A stretch of 64,000 nt of DNA from Candidatus Acidiferrum typicum (lineage in GTDB: Bacteria > Acidobacteriota > Terriglobia > Acidiferrales > UBA7541): contig DLMH01000020.1 in assembly GCA_002478115.1 (NCBI GenBank), forward strand, positions 134,939 to 198,938, given 5' to 3'. A program made the position numbers and the translations under genes. Of the stretch, positions 8,687 through 19,109 are shown in pieces. Under the pieces are notes generated by a model. It was not told the origin of the DNA, made no database searches, and saw nothing but the letters and a program-made list of their open reading frames with translations. Position 1 is the first letter of the stretch. Each line of letters starts with the position of its first letter.

Positions 8687-10450
8687 CTATTGGCGCGCCC
8701 AGCCCATATTCGGAATGATACCGTGGGCTTCCCGAATTGTAATGAGCTGATCACATTTGATAGCCGGGTATTTTTCCGTCAGGCCGCTCGGCCAGTAAAT
8801 CACCAGATCCGCAGTCGTCGCTTGTCCAAGGCCAAAATGAAGACGAGAGTCGTTACACGAATAATAACTCGACTGGCTTAGGACCGCCTGAGCCTGGGTC
8901 CGGCCGGAGTACCGGGCCAACACACGGGCGCCAATTGCGCTGCGGTTTGACTTTGTGCCGACAAGCTTCAGTTTCAGCCAATGGTGTATTCCTTTCAAAT
9001 CGTTTCGCAGCAGAGAAGGAGGCTCGTTCATATTCAGGATCAGAATATCCAGATCGCCGTCGTTGTCGAAATCGCCGAATACGCAGCCGCGGCCTGAGTG
9101 CGGTGTCGTAACACCCGGACCGGCATTGCCAATCTCCTCAAAGGTTCCGTTACCCAGGTTTCTGAAGAGAATGCGAGGAGACTTATTCGGATTTTGCGGG
9201 AGTTGTTTCTCGACCTCGGGGTACACGCTTCCCGTTACAAAAAAGATGTCCGGCCAGCCATCGTTGTCGAGATCGAAAATCCCCGTTCCCCAACTGGCGA
9301 AGCGGGTCTCAACGCCGAGTTTCGTCCGCAGAGTCCAGTCGTCAAAAGTGCCCGTGCCATCGTTGTGGTACAGCACGTCTGAGTCCTCGATAAAGTGGGT
9401 CTTGAAAATATCCAGATGGCCGTCCAGATCGAAGTCGCCGATACCCACTCCCATTCCCGCTTCTTCCCCTCCGTCATTGCTGAGAGCCACACCACGCGCA
9501 ATCCCCTCCTCTTTGAATGTCCCGTCGTGCTGATTGATGAACAGGAGGCTGGGGGTCGAGTCGCTGGCAACATAGATGTCAGGCCAGCCATCCTCGTTGA
9601 AGTCGGCCGACACCACCGTCATTCCATAGCTGGGCCATGGCTTCGCAATGCCAGCCTCTGCGCTGACCTCGGTAAAGGTTCCATCGCCATTGTTTCTGTA
9701 AAGCGAATGCCGGCCGAAGGGAAGGCCCTTTGGACCGCAGTTGACCGGAATGCCCTTCCAATTGCAGTTGACGCCAGATCCCGGCCTAGGAACGTGCTCG
9801 AAGTCGAATTGCAGGTAATTGGAGACAAACAGATCCAGGTGACCATCCCGGTTGTAATCAAGGAACGAGCAGCCCGTGCCCCATCTGACTTCGGAATCCA
9901 CTAGGCCGGCTTCTTTGGTGACATCTTCAAACGTGCCGTTTCCAAGGTTGCGGTAAAGCCTGTTCTGGCCGTAGTAGGTGCAAAACAAATCCTCATAGCC
10001 ATCGTTGTTGTAGTCCCCGATACACACACCGTTAGCCCAGCCAACTGCCTCAAGCCCCGCCTGCCTGGTCCCGTCGGTAAATGTTCCGTCCCGATTGTTC
10101 TTATAGAGACGGTTGGATGTTCCGGGAGGAGCGCCACCTAGCCTGGTTCCGCTGAGGAGGAAAATATCGATCCATCCGTCGTTGTCGTAGTCAAAGAACG
10201 CGCAGCCGCATCCATTCGCTTCGAGGATGTACTCCTTGTGGTCTACTTCTCCGTAGATAACCGGCGCAATCAGTCCCGCCGGGGCCGCAACGTCGGTAAA
10301 ATAAGCGTCAAACGGGCGGCCGGATCCCGCGGGCTTCTTCTGAGCGGTTGTGGTCCGGCCTCCCATGCCCTGGGCAGCGCATCTTCGCGAGAACGTTCCA
10401 GCAAGGGCTGCCAAAGAAAGATGAAGGAATTTGCGCCGTCCTGTTTGCAT
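8687..10450 (-). CDS. CRTAC1-family FG-GAP/ASPIC-UnbV repeat protein, exported
   Basis: The start at 10450 gives MQTGRRKFLHLSLAALAGTF, a signal sequence with a twin-arginine-like RRKFL. The rest is a seven-bladed propeller of FG-GAP/VCBS repeats with repeated calcium-binding FxDxDNDGxxDIFL motifs (DYDNDGWIDIFLLSG, DYNRDGHLDLFVSN, DFDLDGHLDIFKTH, DFDNDGDLDILILN). It ends in an ASPIC/UnbV domain (NRSAIGARVLARYSGRTQAQ, then VIYWPSGLTEKYP). Such proteins are extracellular binding or adhesion propellers, and the ligand is unknown. A longer frame to 10666 exists but precedes the signal peptide, so it is rejected. Confidence 0.9.
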   Translation of the reverse strand: MQTGRRKFLHLSLAALAGTFSRRCAAQGMGGRTTTAQKKPAGSGRPFDAYFTDVAAPAGLIAPVIYGEVDHKEYILEANGCGCAFFDYDNDGWIDIFLLSGTRLGGAPPGTSNRLYKNNRDGTFTDGTRQAGLEAVGWANGVCIGDYNNDGYEDLFCTYYGQNRLYRNLGNGTFEDVTKEAGLVDSEVRWGTGCSFLDYNRDGHLDLFVSNYLQFDFEHVPRPGSGVNCNWKGIPVNCGPKGLPFGRHSLYRNNGDGTFTEVSAEAGIAKPWPSYGMTVVSADFNEDGWPDIYVASDSTPSLLFINQHDGTFKEEGIARGVALSNDGGEEAGMGVGIGDFDLDGHLDIFKTHFIEDSDVLYHNDGTGTFDDWTLRTKLGVETRFASWGTGIFDLDNDGWPDIFFVTGSVYPEVEKQLPQNPNKSPRILFRNLGNGTFEEIGNAGPGVTTPHSGRGCVFGDFDNDGDLDILILNMNEPPSLLRNDLKGIHHWLKLKLVGTKSNRSAIGARVLARYSGRTQAQAVLSQSSYYSCNDSRLHFGLGQATTADLVIYWPSGLTEKYPAIKCDQLITIREAHGIIPNMGWARQ

Positions 10451-10636
10451 TGTTCCGATCAAAACCTCATGAGAATTGCTCGCAACATGATACTCCCGAT
10501 GGCAAGTCGGCGCTGATGCTGGCTGCGGCAAGACTGCGCCACGTAGCCGGCATAAAGTGGGGCACGCGGCGCCATCAGGACATGAACCGCCTGGCCGAAG
10601 CGAGCGAAGCGGCATAAACGCGCCCGTAAAAACTTT

Positions 10637-10658
10637 CGGCTCCCCCTCGGGGGAGCCG
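10637..10658 (-). terminator. Rho-independent-like terminator read on the minus strand
   Basis: A perfect inverted repeat with 10-base arms (CGGCTCCCCC and GGGGGAGCCG). On the minus strand it is followed by aaagttttta. It lies about 235 bases past the end of the regulator gene and before the CRTAC1 gene, so it would separate these two leftward transcripts. Confidence 0.6.
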
Positions 10659-10891
10659 AGCGCCACCAGGCCTTATGACTCAACAAATGTGCGAAAAACT
10701 CTGGACACTACCGACTACGAATTCGTTCTATCGAACCGGCTCTGATGTAGATGCTCACTCCGGACGCCGGTAAATGAACACGGTGCCTGCGCTTCACTTC
10801 GCCAGATATTGCTCGAAAATCGTCAGTACCGCCGCGGCGTGCTGTCGCTGCGAAATCAGGAACCTGTGCAGAGGTTCCCTTGGTAAGTACT

Positions 10892-12208
10892 CTACCAGGA
10901 GTAAGCTGCCACGACGCGGGGAGGGCCTGGAACTGAATCCGTCACGCTAGTCTGTAGGACAAATTCTAAATTCTTCGTCTGCCAGCCCGCGGGAACGCTT
11001 CGAAGACCCTGTTCCAGGAATTCTGGATTTGCGACAAACTCACCCGCCGCTTGCGTGCCTTTTTCTCCAATGCCCGCCACGATGATGGTGAACTGCCCGG
11101 TCTTCGAGTCCAGCAATCGGGCGACAATTGCAGTATCGTCGATCAGTTTCCCCTGCTTGTCGCCATGCTCTTCCCAGACTTGGCCGCCATTGGCCTGCTC
11201 TTGGATCATGTATCGCCCATCCTGCTCAACAAACACGAAGCGCAAACTCGATGTGATGTGCATCGTCCACCTGTTATTGAAGGCGCCCACCACAACCGCG
11301 GGGGAGTTCCTGAGATCCTCGAATGAGCAATTCGAGCCGATTCGCACCTGGCTGGGCTTGCCGATCTTGCCGAGAAGAGCAGAGAGCGTCACGGCAGCGT
11401 ATACGTCTCCACGTACAACTGAATAGTTGGTGTAGTTCCACAAGTCACTCCATAAGATGGTATCTTGCGGATCCAAAGGAAGCAGGTTATTCGTCTTCTC
11501 CACTTCAGTCTGGAATGTGCCGGGATGGGTACGGGCGTACTTCTTAAACAAGGCATCGGTTGGTCTGTAAACCACAGGCGCGGCTAGGCAGATCAGCACT
11601 GGTTGTGGCGTTGCAAAGACGGGACTCCAAAATTGGTCCAGGGCTGACTTTTGGGCTGCTGTGTGGCGAAAAGCTAGAAGCGCAATTCCGGTACCTATCG
11701 CCAAAGCTGCACACATCGCCGCAATTGCCCAGTACCTTCTACTGTGCTTCTTGAGGTGACCTCCCGGTTCCGGCGAAGGGGGATGAAAAGGTGCGGTGCG
11801 CGAAGGTGCTACAGTCGAAGACTCCCGAAACAATGGGGAGTATGAGCCGAGCGGAAGCTCGATGTGGACTAATGGATCAGTGGGCGTCGCCTGATAGTAC
11901 TGCTCGAGTCTTCGGCGCACTTCTCCAGCCTGCACTCGCACCACCGGATCGTCTCCGGTGGCGTAGTCGTGTCGGCGCTCGAAGACTTCAACTCCTATGG
12001 TGCGCTCTTTCAGCGGCTCGGAATGCCCGTCAAGCCTGTGCTGGACGACGTACCTGAGGAATTGCTTGCAACGCCCTGCGTTCCGGAAGAAGCGACTTTC
12101 CAGGATGTTGTCAAGCTCGTGGACAACCTGTTGCTTTTTCTCGGCCTGCAAGTGCAGGGGGCGGGAAGACGCAGCCTGATCGTCTGTTGATTCGCCAGAT
12201 GCTTTCAT
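10892..12208 (-). CDS. Membrane-anchored regulator-like protein of a type common in Acidobacteria
   Basis: The ATG at 12208 has GGGGGA five bases upstream. Residues about 20-115 form an alpha-helical domain with the recurring signature LES.FFRNAGRCKQFLRYVV, LKERTIGVEVFERRHDYATGDDPVVRVQAGEVRRRLEQYY. This segment heads many acidobacterial proteins otherwise ending in TPR, cyclase or sensor domains and is probably DNA- or protein-binding. One transmembrane helix follows (WAIAAMCAALAIGTGIALLAF). The C-terminal domain (about 240 residues) would lie outside the membrane and has no recognisable catalytic motif. It is divergent from TonB receptor 1, so control of that receptor is plausible but inferred. 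Confidence 0.7.
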   Translation of the reverse strand: MKASGESTDDQAASSRPLHLQAEKKQQVVHELDNILESRFFRNAGRCKQFLRYVVQHRLDGHSEPLKERTIGVEVFERRHDYATGDDPVVRVQAGEVRRRLEQYYQATPTDPLVHIELPLGSYSPLFRESSTVAPSRTAPFHPPSPEPGGHLKKHSRRYWAIAAMCAALAIGTGIALLAFRHTAAQKSALDQFWSPVFATPQPVLICLAAPVVYRPTDALFKKYARTHPGTFQTEVEKTNNLLPLDPQDTILWSDLWNYTNYSVVRGDVYAAVTLSALLGKIGKPSQVRIGSNCSFEDLRNSPAVVVGAFNNRWTMHITSSLRFVFVEQDGRYMIQEQANGGQVWEEHGDKQGKLIDDTAIVARLLDSKTGQFTIIVAGIGEKGTQAAGEFVANPEFLEQGLRSVPAGWQTKNLEFVLQTSVTDSVPGPPRVVAAYSW

Positions 12209-12840
12209 CGATCCCCCACTGCCCCTATTGCGCATAGTATAGACGCAATCACACGGGGCATCTACTGGCAAGATTCGAATAACTGCGTGCACCGAACGTG
12301 GCAATACTGACACGCTCCGCCGGATCGTTTGGGGAACCAAGAACGGCGCCTCATGCGCCTTCCCAAATAGAGAGAGGAGTTGTGGGAAGGCCGCTTGATC
12401 GCCGTGGCCGGCGGGCGTTCAAAAGCGTTTACTGAATCGCGCCCTCCGATGCGAGACGCATTATAAGCAAATTGAGCGGACGCCTGTCAAGAGGCCCGCC
12501 AAGCAAGCCCTATGCTCGGTCCAAGTTGTTTGTAGTGAATAGGTTGCTTCACTTTCTTACTGTAAAAATAGGGACTGTGTTTGATTCTTCGGGACCACTG
12601 ACAAAGGTGCCAAGAGAGGCGGAATTCAGCAGCCCGTTACTGTAAGACACTGTACATTACTTGCTGTGTCCCACCGCCGAGCCTAAACTCCTCCGCAATC
12701 GGGAGCGGTTCATCCTTACGCGCCAGAATTTTGATGCATGACCAAATAGGTTCGCAGAAGCCTATCGTTTTTTCGGGGAGTGGGGGCAGATTTATCGTGG
12801 CCGCGGAAAGACTGCTCGCGAGATATTCAAAGGAGTCTCC
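12209..12840. other. Divergent promoter region of regulator and TonB receptor 1
   Basis: About 630 bases with no credible gene. AAAGGAG a few bases before 12841 is the receptor's ribosome-binding site. No promoter hexamer pair with good spacing, and no riboswitch box such as a cobalamin B12 box, was recognised. Confidence 0.4.
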
Positions 12841-15800
12841 ATGACTGGCATGAAATATGCAGCAAAAATATCAATTCTCATAGTTCTCCTGTTGACCTTG
12901 GGAGGTTTACCGGCATTTGCCCAATTCTTAAGCGGAATTGAGGGGTCGGTACGAGACCAATCCGGCGGTCTAGTTGCGGGGGCCACGGTCACCGTTACGG
13001 ATACCCGGCTTGGCATAGCAAAAACTCTCACAACCAGCGATGCCGGTTATTTCCGTATCGACAGCATAGCCGCGTCCACCTACACAGTGCAGATCCAGAT
13101 GACCGGCTTCAAGACCTTGGATCTGAAGGGCCTTACCCTTGAAGTTGGGGAACTACGAACTATTGCCCCTGTACTGGAGGTCGCAACAGCGTCTACCGAG
13201 GTCACGGTTTCCGCTTCGGAGGTGGCAGTCGACCTGTCATCGGCGATAACCGGGGCAGTCGTTCTCGAAGATACCTTGGCGGAGACGCCGCTCACAGGTC
13301 AAAACGTCTATGGCCTGACGGCTCTGACGCCCGGAATGACGGGAAGCGCAGTGACCTCCGGGAACAATTTCACCAATGAGTATGCCATCAACATCAATGC
13401 TGCCGGGCTGCGCCAGGAACAAAACGGATACGATATAGATGGCGCGCAGACCAATACCCCGTCCCGCGGGGGCGGCACTTCCATCTCTCCCATGCCTGCC
13501 ATCGTGCAATCCATGGAGGTCAGAACGAACGACTTCGATGCCCAGAAAGGAAGAAATGGCGGCGCCACGGTCGACGTTTTTACCGTTTCAGGCTCCAACC
13601 AGTTCCATGGAAGCATCGATTACGAGTTCACGAATAACGATCTGAGTGCGCGCACGAAATTCAATTCGCCGACGCTTCCGCCATATAAGCGCAACGAGGT
13701 AAGCGCCGCGATGGGCGGGCCGGCAATCAAGAACAAGTTGTTTTGGTTTGCCGCCGTGGACGTGCTTCGCTCCAGTTCCGCCAGCTCCGGTTCGGCCACG
13801 GTCGAGACGCAGGATTTCTATAACTGGGTTAAGGCCAATGAGCCTAACAGAGTGGCATATCAGGCCCTTACGCTGGCTCCGCCCTTGGCCTATGCAACCG
13901 CTTCCAGTCCCGGCATGCTGACAGTAGGCCAGATAGCCGGCAGTCACTTCCCGATACCGGTGGGCATCCTCTCCACTTTGGATGCGGTTGGCACTATAGA
14001 TTACACTAACGTCTCTCCATTTAATGGATATCAGTGGGATTTCCGGGTGGACTACTATCCCGTCAAAAACGATCGCGTGTACGTGGATGCGATTCGGACC
14101 TACGACACCTCGGCAAGCACAAATGCGCGGCCCGCGTTTGCCGCCCCAAGCACAAACCATTCCGATTTTGTCAACATCGATTGGACACACACATTCTCCA
14201 CGCATCTCCTGAATGAAGCAGGCGCAAATATCATTCGTCCCTATGGCCAGAACGGGGCAAGCCCGGCGTTTCAGATACCGAATATCAACGTAACCGGATT
14301 GCAGGGATTCGGAAACTGGGGACCGGGGAACTTTACCCAACAGACAGTCGGCTGGCGCGATGTCATGACGGCCACCGTGAAAACGCACACCCTCAAGTTT
14401 GGCTTTGAGCAGTTGAATATCCGCGAAAACGATGCACAAGGCGGTGCGTTCGATCGCCCAACGTTCAACTTCGACAGTATACTCGACTTCGTCCAGGACG
14501 AGGCGCTAACGGAAAGCGGTACCCCGGTCGACCTTATAACGCACCAGGAAGCGCCCTATGAGCGGCAATACCGTGAACTTTATACGGGCGTCTTTCTCCA
14601 GGAGGACTGGAAGGTCATGCCGAGATTTACCTTGAATGCCGGCCTCCGGTACGACGTAATGACCAATATGTTTTCCATGTATAGTCCGCCATTGACGAAT
14701 TTCACGCTCGGACAAGGTTCGACCTTTAATGATCAGATCGCGAGCGGTATCGTCGGGCTAACCACGAATCATGATGTGCAGAATCACAATTTATGGGGCG
14801 TGACGCCGCGCCTGGGATTTGCCTGGGATGTTTTCGGCAAGGGCAAGACAGCAGTGCGAGGCGGCTTTGGCATGTACTCCGATCAACCCCCGTACCTGCA
14901 CATCACGGACCTGGTGGCAGAAAACCTGCCAAACTTTTATTTTCCGAGCCTGGACGTGCGGTCGGGGAATACCATTAATTTCCAGCTTTGCCAACCTCCA
15001 GCGGGTTTCACTATCTCCTGCCCCGTGTTGCCCACACCCAATGTCACGATTGACCCAACGACGGGCGCACTCTTACTCAATGGTGTTCTCTCGCGTGCGG
15101 GTCTTGGAGGATATGCTACCAACTACAAAATGGCTCAAGTCGAGGCCTGGACCCTCAGCGTGCAGCAGCAATTGCAAAAGAACCTCATTCTTGAGCTGAA
15201 CTATTCCGCGACGGCTGCCCATCACTTGCCGACGTACAATCAGGACCTTAACCGCTTTGCGGGAGACTTGATCCAAAACAATGGGAGCTTGACGCGCCTC
15301 AATCCTAACTTTGGCTCAATCCCCTACGCCACTTCCGAGGGCAACTCCATAGGCAACTATGGCAGTGCCACGCTAACGCGCCGCACCTCCCACGGGGTGA
15401 CGTTTCGTGCCATTTACACCTATGGGAAGTCGCTGGATGCTCTGAGCAATTCGGCTTCATTGAGCGGTGGAGCAATCACATCAACCAATCAAAATGGTCC
15501 AATAATTGAGAATGGCAATTTACCGTTCCAGCGTGGCCGCTCCGACTTTGACATACGGCAACAATTCACGGCCGATGGCACTTGGATAACTCCAAGCCAT
15601 TACGACTCTGCCTTGAAGAGAAATCTTCTGGGTGGATGGACGTTCAGCGCCGTCTGGATACTGCAATCGGGCTTGCCCTTCTCCGTCTACACGAGCGCGG
15701 CTTTTGCGCCGGTCTGCGCCGCAAATCCAGCGGTTGGAACCCTGCCGGCGGGTGATTGCTACAACGGCGCTAGCGTTTTCATTCCCGGGAGCATAATCAC

Positions 15801-16209
15801 CAGCAATGCCGGAGGCGACTACAACGCGGACGGCAGCAACTACTCTGTGCCCAACGTACCCTCTTTCGGCAGCCACCTGAGCAATCCAGGCAAGCAGAAA
15901 TACTTAAACGGCCTGTTTCCTGCCTCTGCATTTCCGGTGCCGGCTCTGGGAATGGAAGGGAACCTCGGTCGCAACACCTACGACAATGAGGGGTACGACA
16001 ACGTCAACTTCACCTTTGGCAAAAGCTTCTCAGCTCCATGGTTCTTTGGAGAAAGGTTGAAACTGGAGGCCAGAGGCGAGGTGTTTAACTTGTTCAACCG
16101 CACCAATCTTACCAGCGTGAATGGGGATCTTTCCTCGGGCACGTTTGGACAGGCGACGAATCAATTGCCTGCGCGCAGTTTCCAACTGCACCTGCGCGCC
16201 ACGTTCTAA
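12841..16209 (+). CDS. TonB-dependent receptor 1, Oar-like with carboxypeptidase-regulatory-like domain
   Basis: An outer-membrane, energy-coupled importer of large ligands, probably oligosaccharides given the GH31 gene that follows. A signal peptide (MTGMKYAAKISILIVLLLTL to AFA) precedes a CarboxypepD_reg-like beta-sandwich (GSVRDQSGGLVAGATVTVTD, residues about 30-110). Then come the plug (LTGQNVYGLTALTPGMTG, VSGSNQFHGSIDYEF) and a long beta-barrel ending with the family's terminal strand (EVFNLFNRTNL to FQLHLRATF, C-terminal aromatic). 1122 residues is usual for these acidobacterial receptors. AAAGGAG precedes the ATG. No SusD-like partner is present. Confidence 0.93.
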   Translation: MTGMKYAAKISILIVLLLTLGGLPAFAQFLSGIEGSVRDQSGGLVAGATVTVTDTRLGIAKTLTTSDAGYFRIDSIAASTYTVQIQMTGFKTLDLKGLTLEVGELRTIAPVLEVATASTEVTVSASEVAVDLSSAITGAVVLEDTLAETPLTGQNVYGLTALTPGMTGSAVTSGNNFTNEYAININAAGLRQEQNGYDIDGAQTNTPSRGGGTSISPMPAIVQSMEVRTNDFDAQKGRNGGATVDVFTVSGSNQFHGSIDYEFTNNDLSARTKFNSPTLPPYKRNEVSAAMGGPAIKNKLFWFAAVDVLRSSSASSGSATVETQDFYNWVKANEPNRVAYQALTLAPPLAYATASSPGMLTVGQIAGSHFPIPVGILSTLDAVGTIDYTNVSPFNGYQWDFRVDYYPVKNDRVYVDAIRTYDTSASTNARPAFAAPSTNHSDFVNIDWTHTFSTHLLNEAGANIIRPYGQNGASPAFQIPNINVTGLQGFGNWGPGNFTQQTVGWRDVMTATVKTHTLKFGFEQLNIRENDAQGGAFDRPTFNFDSILDFVQDEALTESGTPVDLITHQEAPYERQYRELYTGVFLQEDWKVMPRFTLNAGLRYDVMTNMFSMYSPPLTNFTLGQGSTFNDQIASGIVGLTTNHDVQNHNLWGVTPRLGFAWDVFGKGKTAVRGGFGMYSDQPPYLHITDLVAENLPNFYFPSLDVRSGNTINFQLCQPPAGFTISCPVLPTPNVTIDPTTGALLLNGVLSRAGLGGYATNYKMAQVEAWTLSVQQQLQKNLILELNYSATAAHHLPTYNQDLNRFAGDLIQNNGSLTRLNPNFGSIPYATSEGNSIGNYGSATLTRRTSHGVTFRAIYTYGKSLDALSNSASLSGGAITSTNQNGPIIENGNLPFQRGRSDFDIRQQFTADGTWITPSHYDSALKRNLLGGWTFSAVWILQSGLPFSVYTSAAFAPVCAANPAVGTLPAGDCYNGASVFIPGSIITSNAGGDYNADGSNYSVPNVPSFGSHLSNPGKQKYLNGLFPASAFPVPALGMEGNLGRNTYDNEGYDNVNFTFGKSFSAPWFFGERLKLEARGEVFNLFNRTNLTSVNGDLSSGTFGQATNQLPARSFQLHLRATF

Positions 16210-16404
16210 GCTAGTTTCACCCCGGGGAGAAGTGGTGGGTGGATAGTGGCGTGCCGTTTTTTTGACCACTCCGCGCCATCACTTCTCCTCATCCCCCGCA
16301 ACTTGAAAGGAATCGGTAGCGGGAAGCTCGCTTCCGCTACGTCTCTTCCAGCCTTTGCTGTGGCTTGGGCTGCGGCCTGAGTACTGTCATAAGAGGGTCC
16401 AAAG

Positions 16405-18789
16405 ATGTCATCCATTCGCCGGGGCAGCATGCTTCTCTATGTGGCCGCTAGCCTGCTCTTGGGTGCAGTTCTGCATGCTCAAGAGGCTCACATTACTCTT
16501 GCACGCAACGGCCAGACCATTGTTCTTGAGCCTTACGCTCCCAACATTCTGCGTGTAACGCTGAGTCTGAAGCGCGAGTCGGCCCTAGCCCCGCCAGGGT
16601 ACGGCTTGGTGGCCGCGCCCGCAGCCTCAGGCTGGAGCGCCAGCCAGACTGCGCTGGCGGATGTTTACCGGTCGGCCCGGATTGTGGCCACCGTCGACCG
16701 GGATCTTCCCCCCAGCAAACCGCCGGTCCAAACGGAGATCGATATCAGGAAGTATTTCAACGGGTCCACTCCGGGCGCGCACATCACGTTTCGCACGCCC
16801 GAAGGCAGGATGCTTCTGGAACTCATCGGCTGGTCCCAGTCCGTGCCCAACCACAAGGACGGCACGGCAGACGTGGCCCGCGACCGCCGTCCCACAGACC
16901 CGGAGTTCTATGTGGTGGGCGCGACGTTTGCCTCCCCGGACGACGAGCACTACTACGGCCTGGGCCAGAATCACGAGGGATTCCTGGATCATCGCGGCCA
17001 TCCGGTTCGTTGCTGGGCAGATTACACGGCTCCGGCCGCCCCCAGCTTCTGCGTGCCGTTCCTGGTGACCAACAAGGGCTACGGGCTGCTGTGGGACAAC
17101 CCCTCGAAGACCACCATCGAGCCGGGCTTCAACGAGCAGACCCGCTGGACCTCCCAAGTGGGCGACCGGGTCTCGTTCTTCGTGATTGCCGGGTCCACGG
17201 CGGACGAGATCTACGCGGGCTACCGGCTGCTCACCGGCCCCACGCCTTTGCTGCCCAAGGCCGCTTACGGCTACATCCAGTGCAAGCAGCGCTACGCGAG
17301 CCAGAAGGAGGTGCTGGACGTTGCCCAGGGCTATCGCGACCGCCATCTGCCGGCCGATGTGATGGTGGTGGACTGGTTTTACTACACCAAGATGGGGCAG
17401 ATGGACCTGGACCCCAAGTTCTGGCCCGACCCGGCGGCGATGAACAAGCAACTCCACGACATGGGCTTTGAGACCATGATCAGCGTCTGGCCGCGCTTTG
17501 TGCCCGGGGACCGCTACTACGCCGAGCTGCGCCAGAAAGGCTGGCTGATTCATCTCGCTGACGGCACGCCGATCAACGGGCTGCCTTATGACCGTGCGGG
17601 GTCCGACATCGACACCACCAATCCCGAGGCCGCCGCATGGTATTGGAAGACCATCCGCGACAATATCCTCAGCAAGGGCTTTGACTCCCTCTGGGCCGAC
17701 GAGACCGAACCCGACCTGCCCCCCAACGGCTCCTACTTCCACATTGGCCCCGGCACCCAGTTCTTCAACGTCTATCCGCTCTTCCACACCGCGGCTCTCT
17801 ACGACGGCTTCCGCAAGGACGAGCCGGGGCGGCGGGCGCTGATCCTGTCGCGTGACGCCTACCTGGGCGCGCAGCGCAACGGGGTCATCTTCTGGTCTTC
17901 CGACATTTATCCCACCTGGGACACGCTCAAGCGCCAGATTCCCACCGGGCTGGATTTTACCGCTTCGGGGTTAGCTTACTGGTCCAATGACACTGGCGGA
18001 TGGCAGTATCTTCCCGAGGAGCACCACCCGGCCCACACGCCGCTGCTGGACCCATCGGATGCCCGCGCCAACGTGGGCGGCTACGACGATTACCCAGAGC
18101 TCTACACACGGTGGTTTCAGTACGCCACGTTCCTGCCCATCTTCCGCGCCCACGGCAGCCGCCCCACCAACGAGGTCTGGTCCTACGGCAGCCAGGCAGA
18201 ACCGATCCTGGAGAAATATCTCAGGCTCCGCTACCAGCTCATGCCCTATATCTATTCGCTTGGATACCGCACATACACAACCGGTGCGCCTTACATGCGC
18301 GCACTCTTCATGGATTTCCCCAACGATGGGAATGTCGCGGGGATTGGAGATGAATACATGTTCGGTCCCGCATTTCTGGTGGCTCCAGTTACGGAGCAGG
18401 GAGCGACGAGCCGCCAGGTCTACTTCCCGGCCGGAGCCGAATGGTACAACTACTGGACCAACGAGCGGGTAAAGGGCGGCCAGACCATCACCGTGGCCGC
18501 GCCCATCGACACCATCCCGCTCTTCGTACGGGCAGGTTCGATCATCCCGCTGGGCAAACAGGTTGAGAATACTGGACAGAAGCAAGATCTCGCGAAGATT
18601 CGCATCTATCCTGGAGCAGATGGCGATTTTTCGCTTTACAACGACGACGGGAAGACCTACGCCTACGAGAAGGGGAGCAGCCGCATCACGCATTTACACT
18701 GGGATGACGCGGGAGGCAAGTTTACGCATGAAGGAGCGGAAGCCTGGACCGGGCCGGACAGCGCGTTGGTGGACGTGGTCAAGCGCTAG
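16405..18789 (+). CDS. GH31 alpha-glycosidase (alpha-glucosidase/alpha-xylosidase), exported
   Basis: A retaining alpha-glycosidase. The signal peptide (LLYVAASLLLGAVLHAQ) is followed by the N-terminal galactose-mutarotase-like sandwich and a (beta/alpha)8 barrel. The nucleophile should be D432 in SLWADETEPD and the acid/base D500 in GVIFWSSDIYPTW; YWSNDTGGW and FRAHGSRPTNEVW are further GH31 signatures. A DUF5110-like C-terminal domain (IRIYPGADGDFSLYNDDGKTYAYEKG) closes it. Substrate (alpha-glucoside versus alpha-xyloside such as xyloglucan) is not decided. It lies 195 bases after TonB receptor 1 with no strong terminator between, so import and cleavage of one glycan is likely. Confidence 0.93.
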   Translation: MSSIRRGSMLLYVAASLLLGAVLHAQEAHITLARNGQTIVLEPYAPNILRVTLSLKRESALAPPGYGLVAAPAASGWSASQTALADVYRSARIVATVDRDLPPSKPPVQTEIDIRKYFNGSTPGAHITFRTPEGRMLLELIGWSQSVPNHKDGTADVARDRRPTDPEFYVVGATFASPDDEHYYGLGQNHEGFLDHRGHPVRCWADYTAPAAPSFCVPFLVTNKGYGLLWDNPSKTTIEPGFNEQTRWTSQVGDRVSFFVIAGSTADEIYAGYRLLTGPTPLLPKAAYGYIQCKQRYASQKEVLDVAQGYRDRHLPADVMVVDWFYYTKMGQMDLDPKFWPDPAAMNKQLHDMGFETMISVWPRFVPGDRYYAELRQKGWLIHLADGTPINGLPYDRAGSDIDTTNPEAAAWYWKTIRDNILSKGFDSLWADETEPDLPPNGSYFHIGPGTQFFNVYPLFHTAALYDGFRKDEPGRRALILSRDAYLGAQRNGVIFWSSDIYPTWDTLKRQIPTGLDFTASGLAYWSNDTGGWQYLPEEHHPAHTPLLDPSDARANVGGYDDYPELYTRWFQYATFLPIFRAHGSRPTNEVWSYGSQAEPILEKYLRLRYQLMPYIYSLGYRTYTTGAPYMRALFMDFPNDGNVAGIGDEYMFGPAFLVAPVTEQGATSRQVYFPAGAEWYNYWTNERVKGGQTITVAAPIDTIPLFVRAGSIIPLGKQVENTGQKQDLAKIRIYPGADGDFSLYNDDGKTYAYEKGSSRITHLHWDDAGGKFTHEGAEAWTGPDSALVDVVKR

Positions 18790-18971
18790 AGCATTTCTCC
18801 TTCAGCGGTCCTCTTAAGCCTGCTTTTGAAATCAATCAGTGGCCGAGGGCTATATGTGCTCTTTTCGTCCGCCCATGCGAGCTTGAAGGTGTGCGCGCCG
18901 AGGCCTTCGAGCGGGTTTCGCGGATTGCAGGTGACGCCGAGCGTTTGCATGGTCTTATCCGTAATCTCCAT
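18786..18971 (-). other. Short coding-like frame, unrecognised, possibly a gene remnant
   Basis: The minus-strand frame MEITDKTMQTLGVTCNPRNP, then LEGLGAHTFKLAWADEKSTYSPRP, has a protein-like composition and sits between two convergent glycosidase genes. It has no ribosome-binding site or upstream partner domain that I can see, and I do not recognise the family. It may be the tail of a lost gene. Confidence 0.25.
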
Positions 18972-19109
18972 TTTGACTTCCCTGCTGACCGATAACCTGC
19001 ACCCGACCCCGTTAGTATGCAATGTTCCAGCGGGCTTTTGAGCGCAGAGCCTTTCCGACGGCCGCGACTCCTGCTCTTTGGAAAATAGCCGCACTCCCTC
19101 CAAAACCCA

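Noticed and set aside
16226..16288. Large inverted repeat (GGAGAAGTG/CACTTCTCC) with an internal T7 run after TonB receptor 1
   Set aside because: The T-run is inside the loop rather than after the stem, so it is not a convincing terminator, and the GH31 gene probably reads through.
16627..17787. 386-codon open frame antisense to the GH31 gene
   Set aside because: It lies wholly opposite a gene with clear catalytic motifs; its G/V/H/R-rich composition is typical of a GC-rich antisense shadow.
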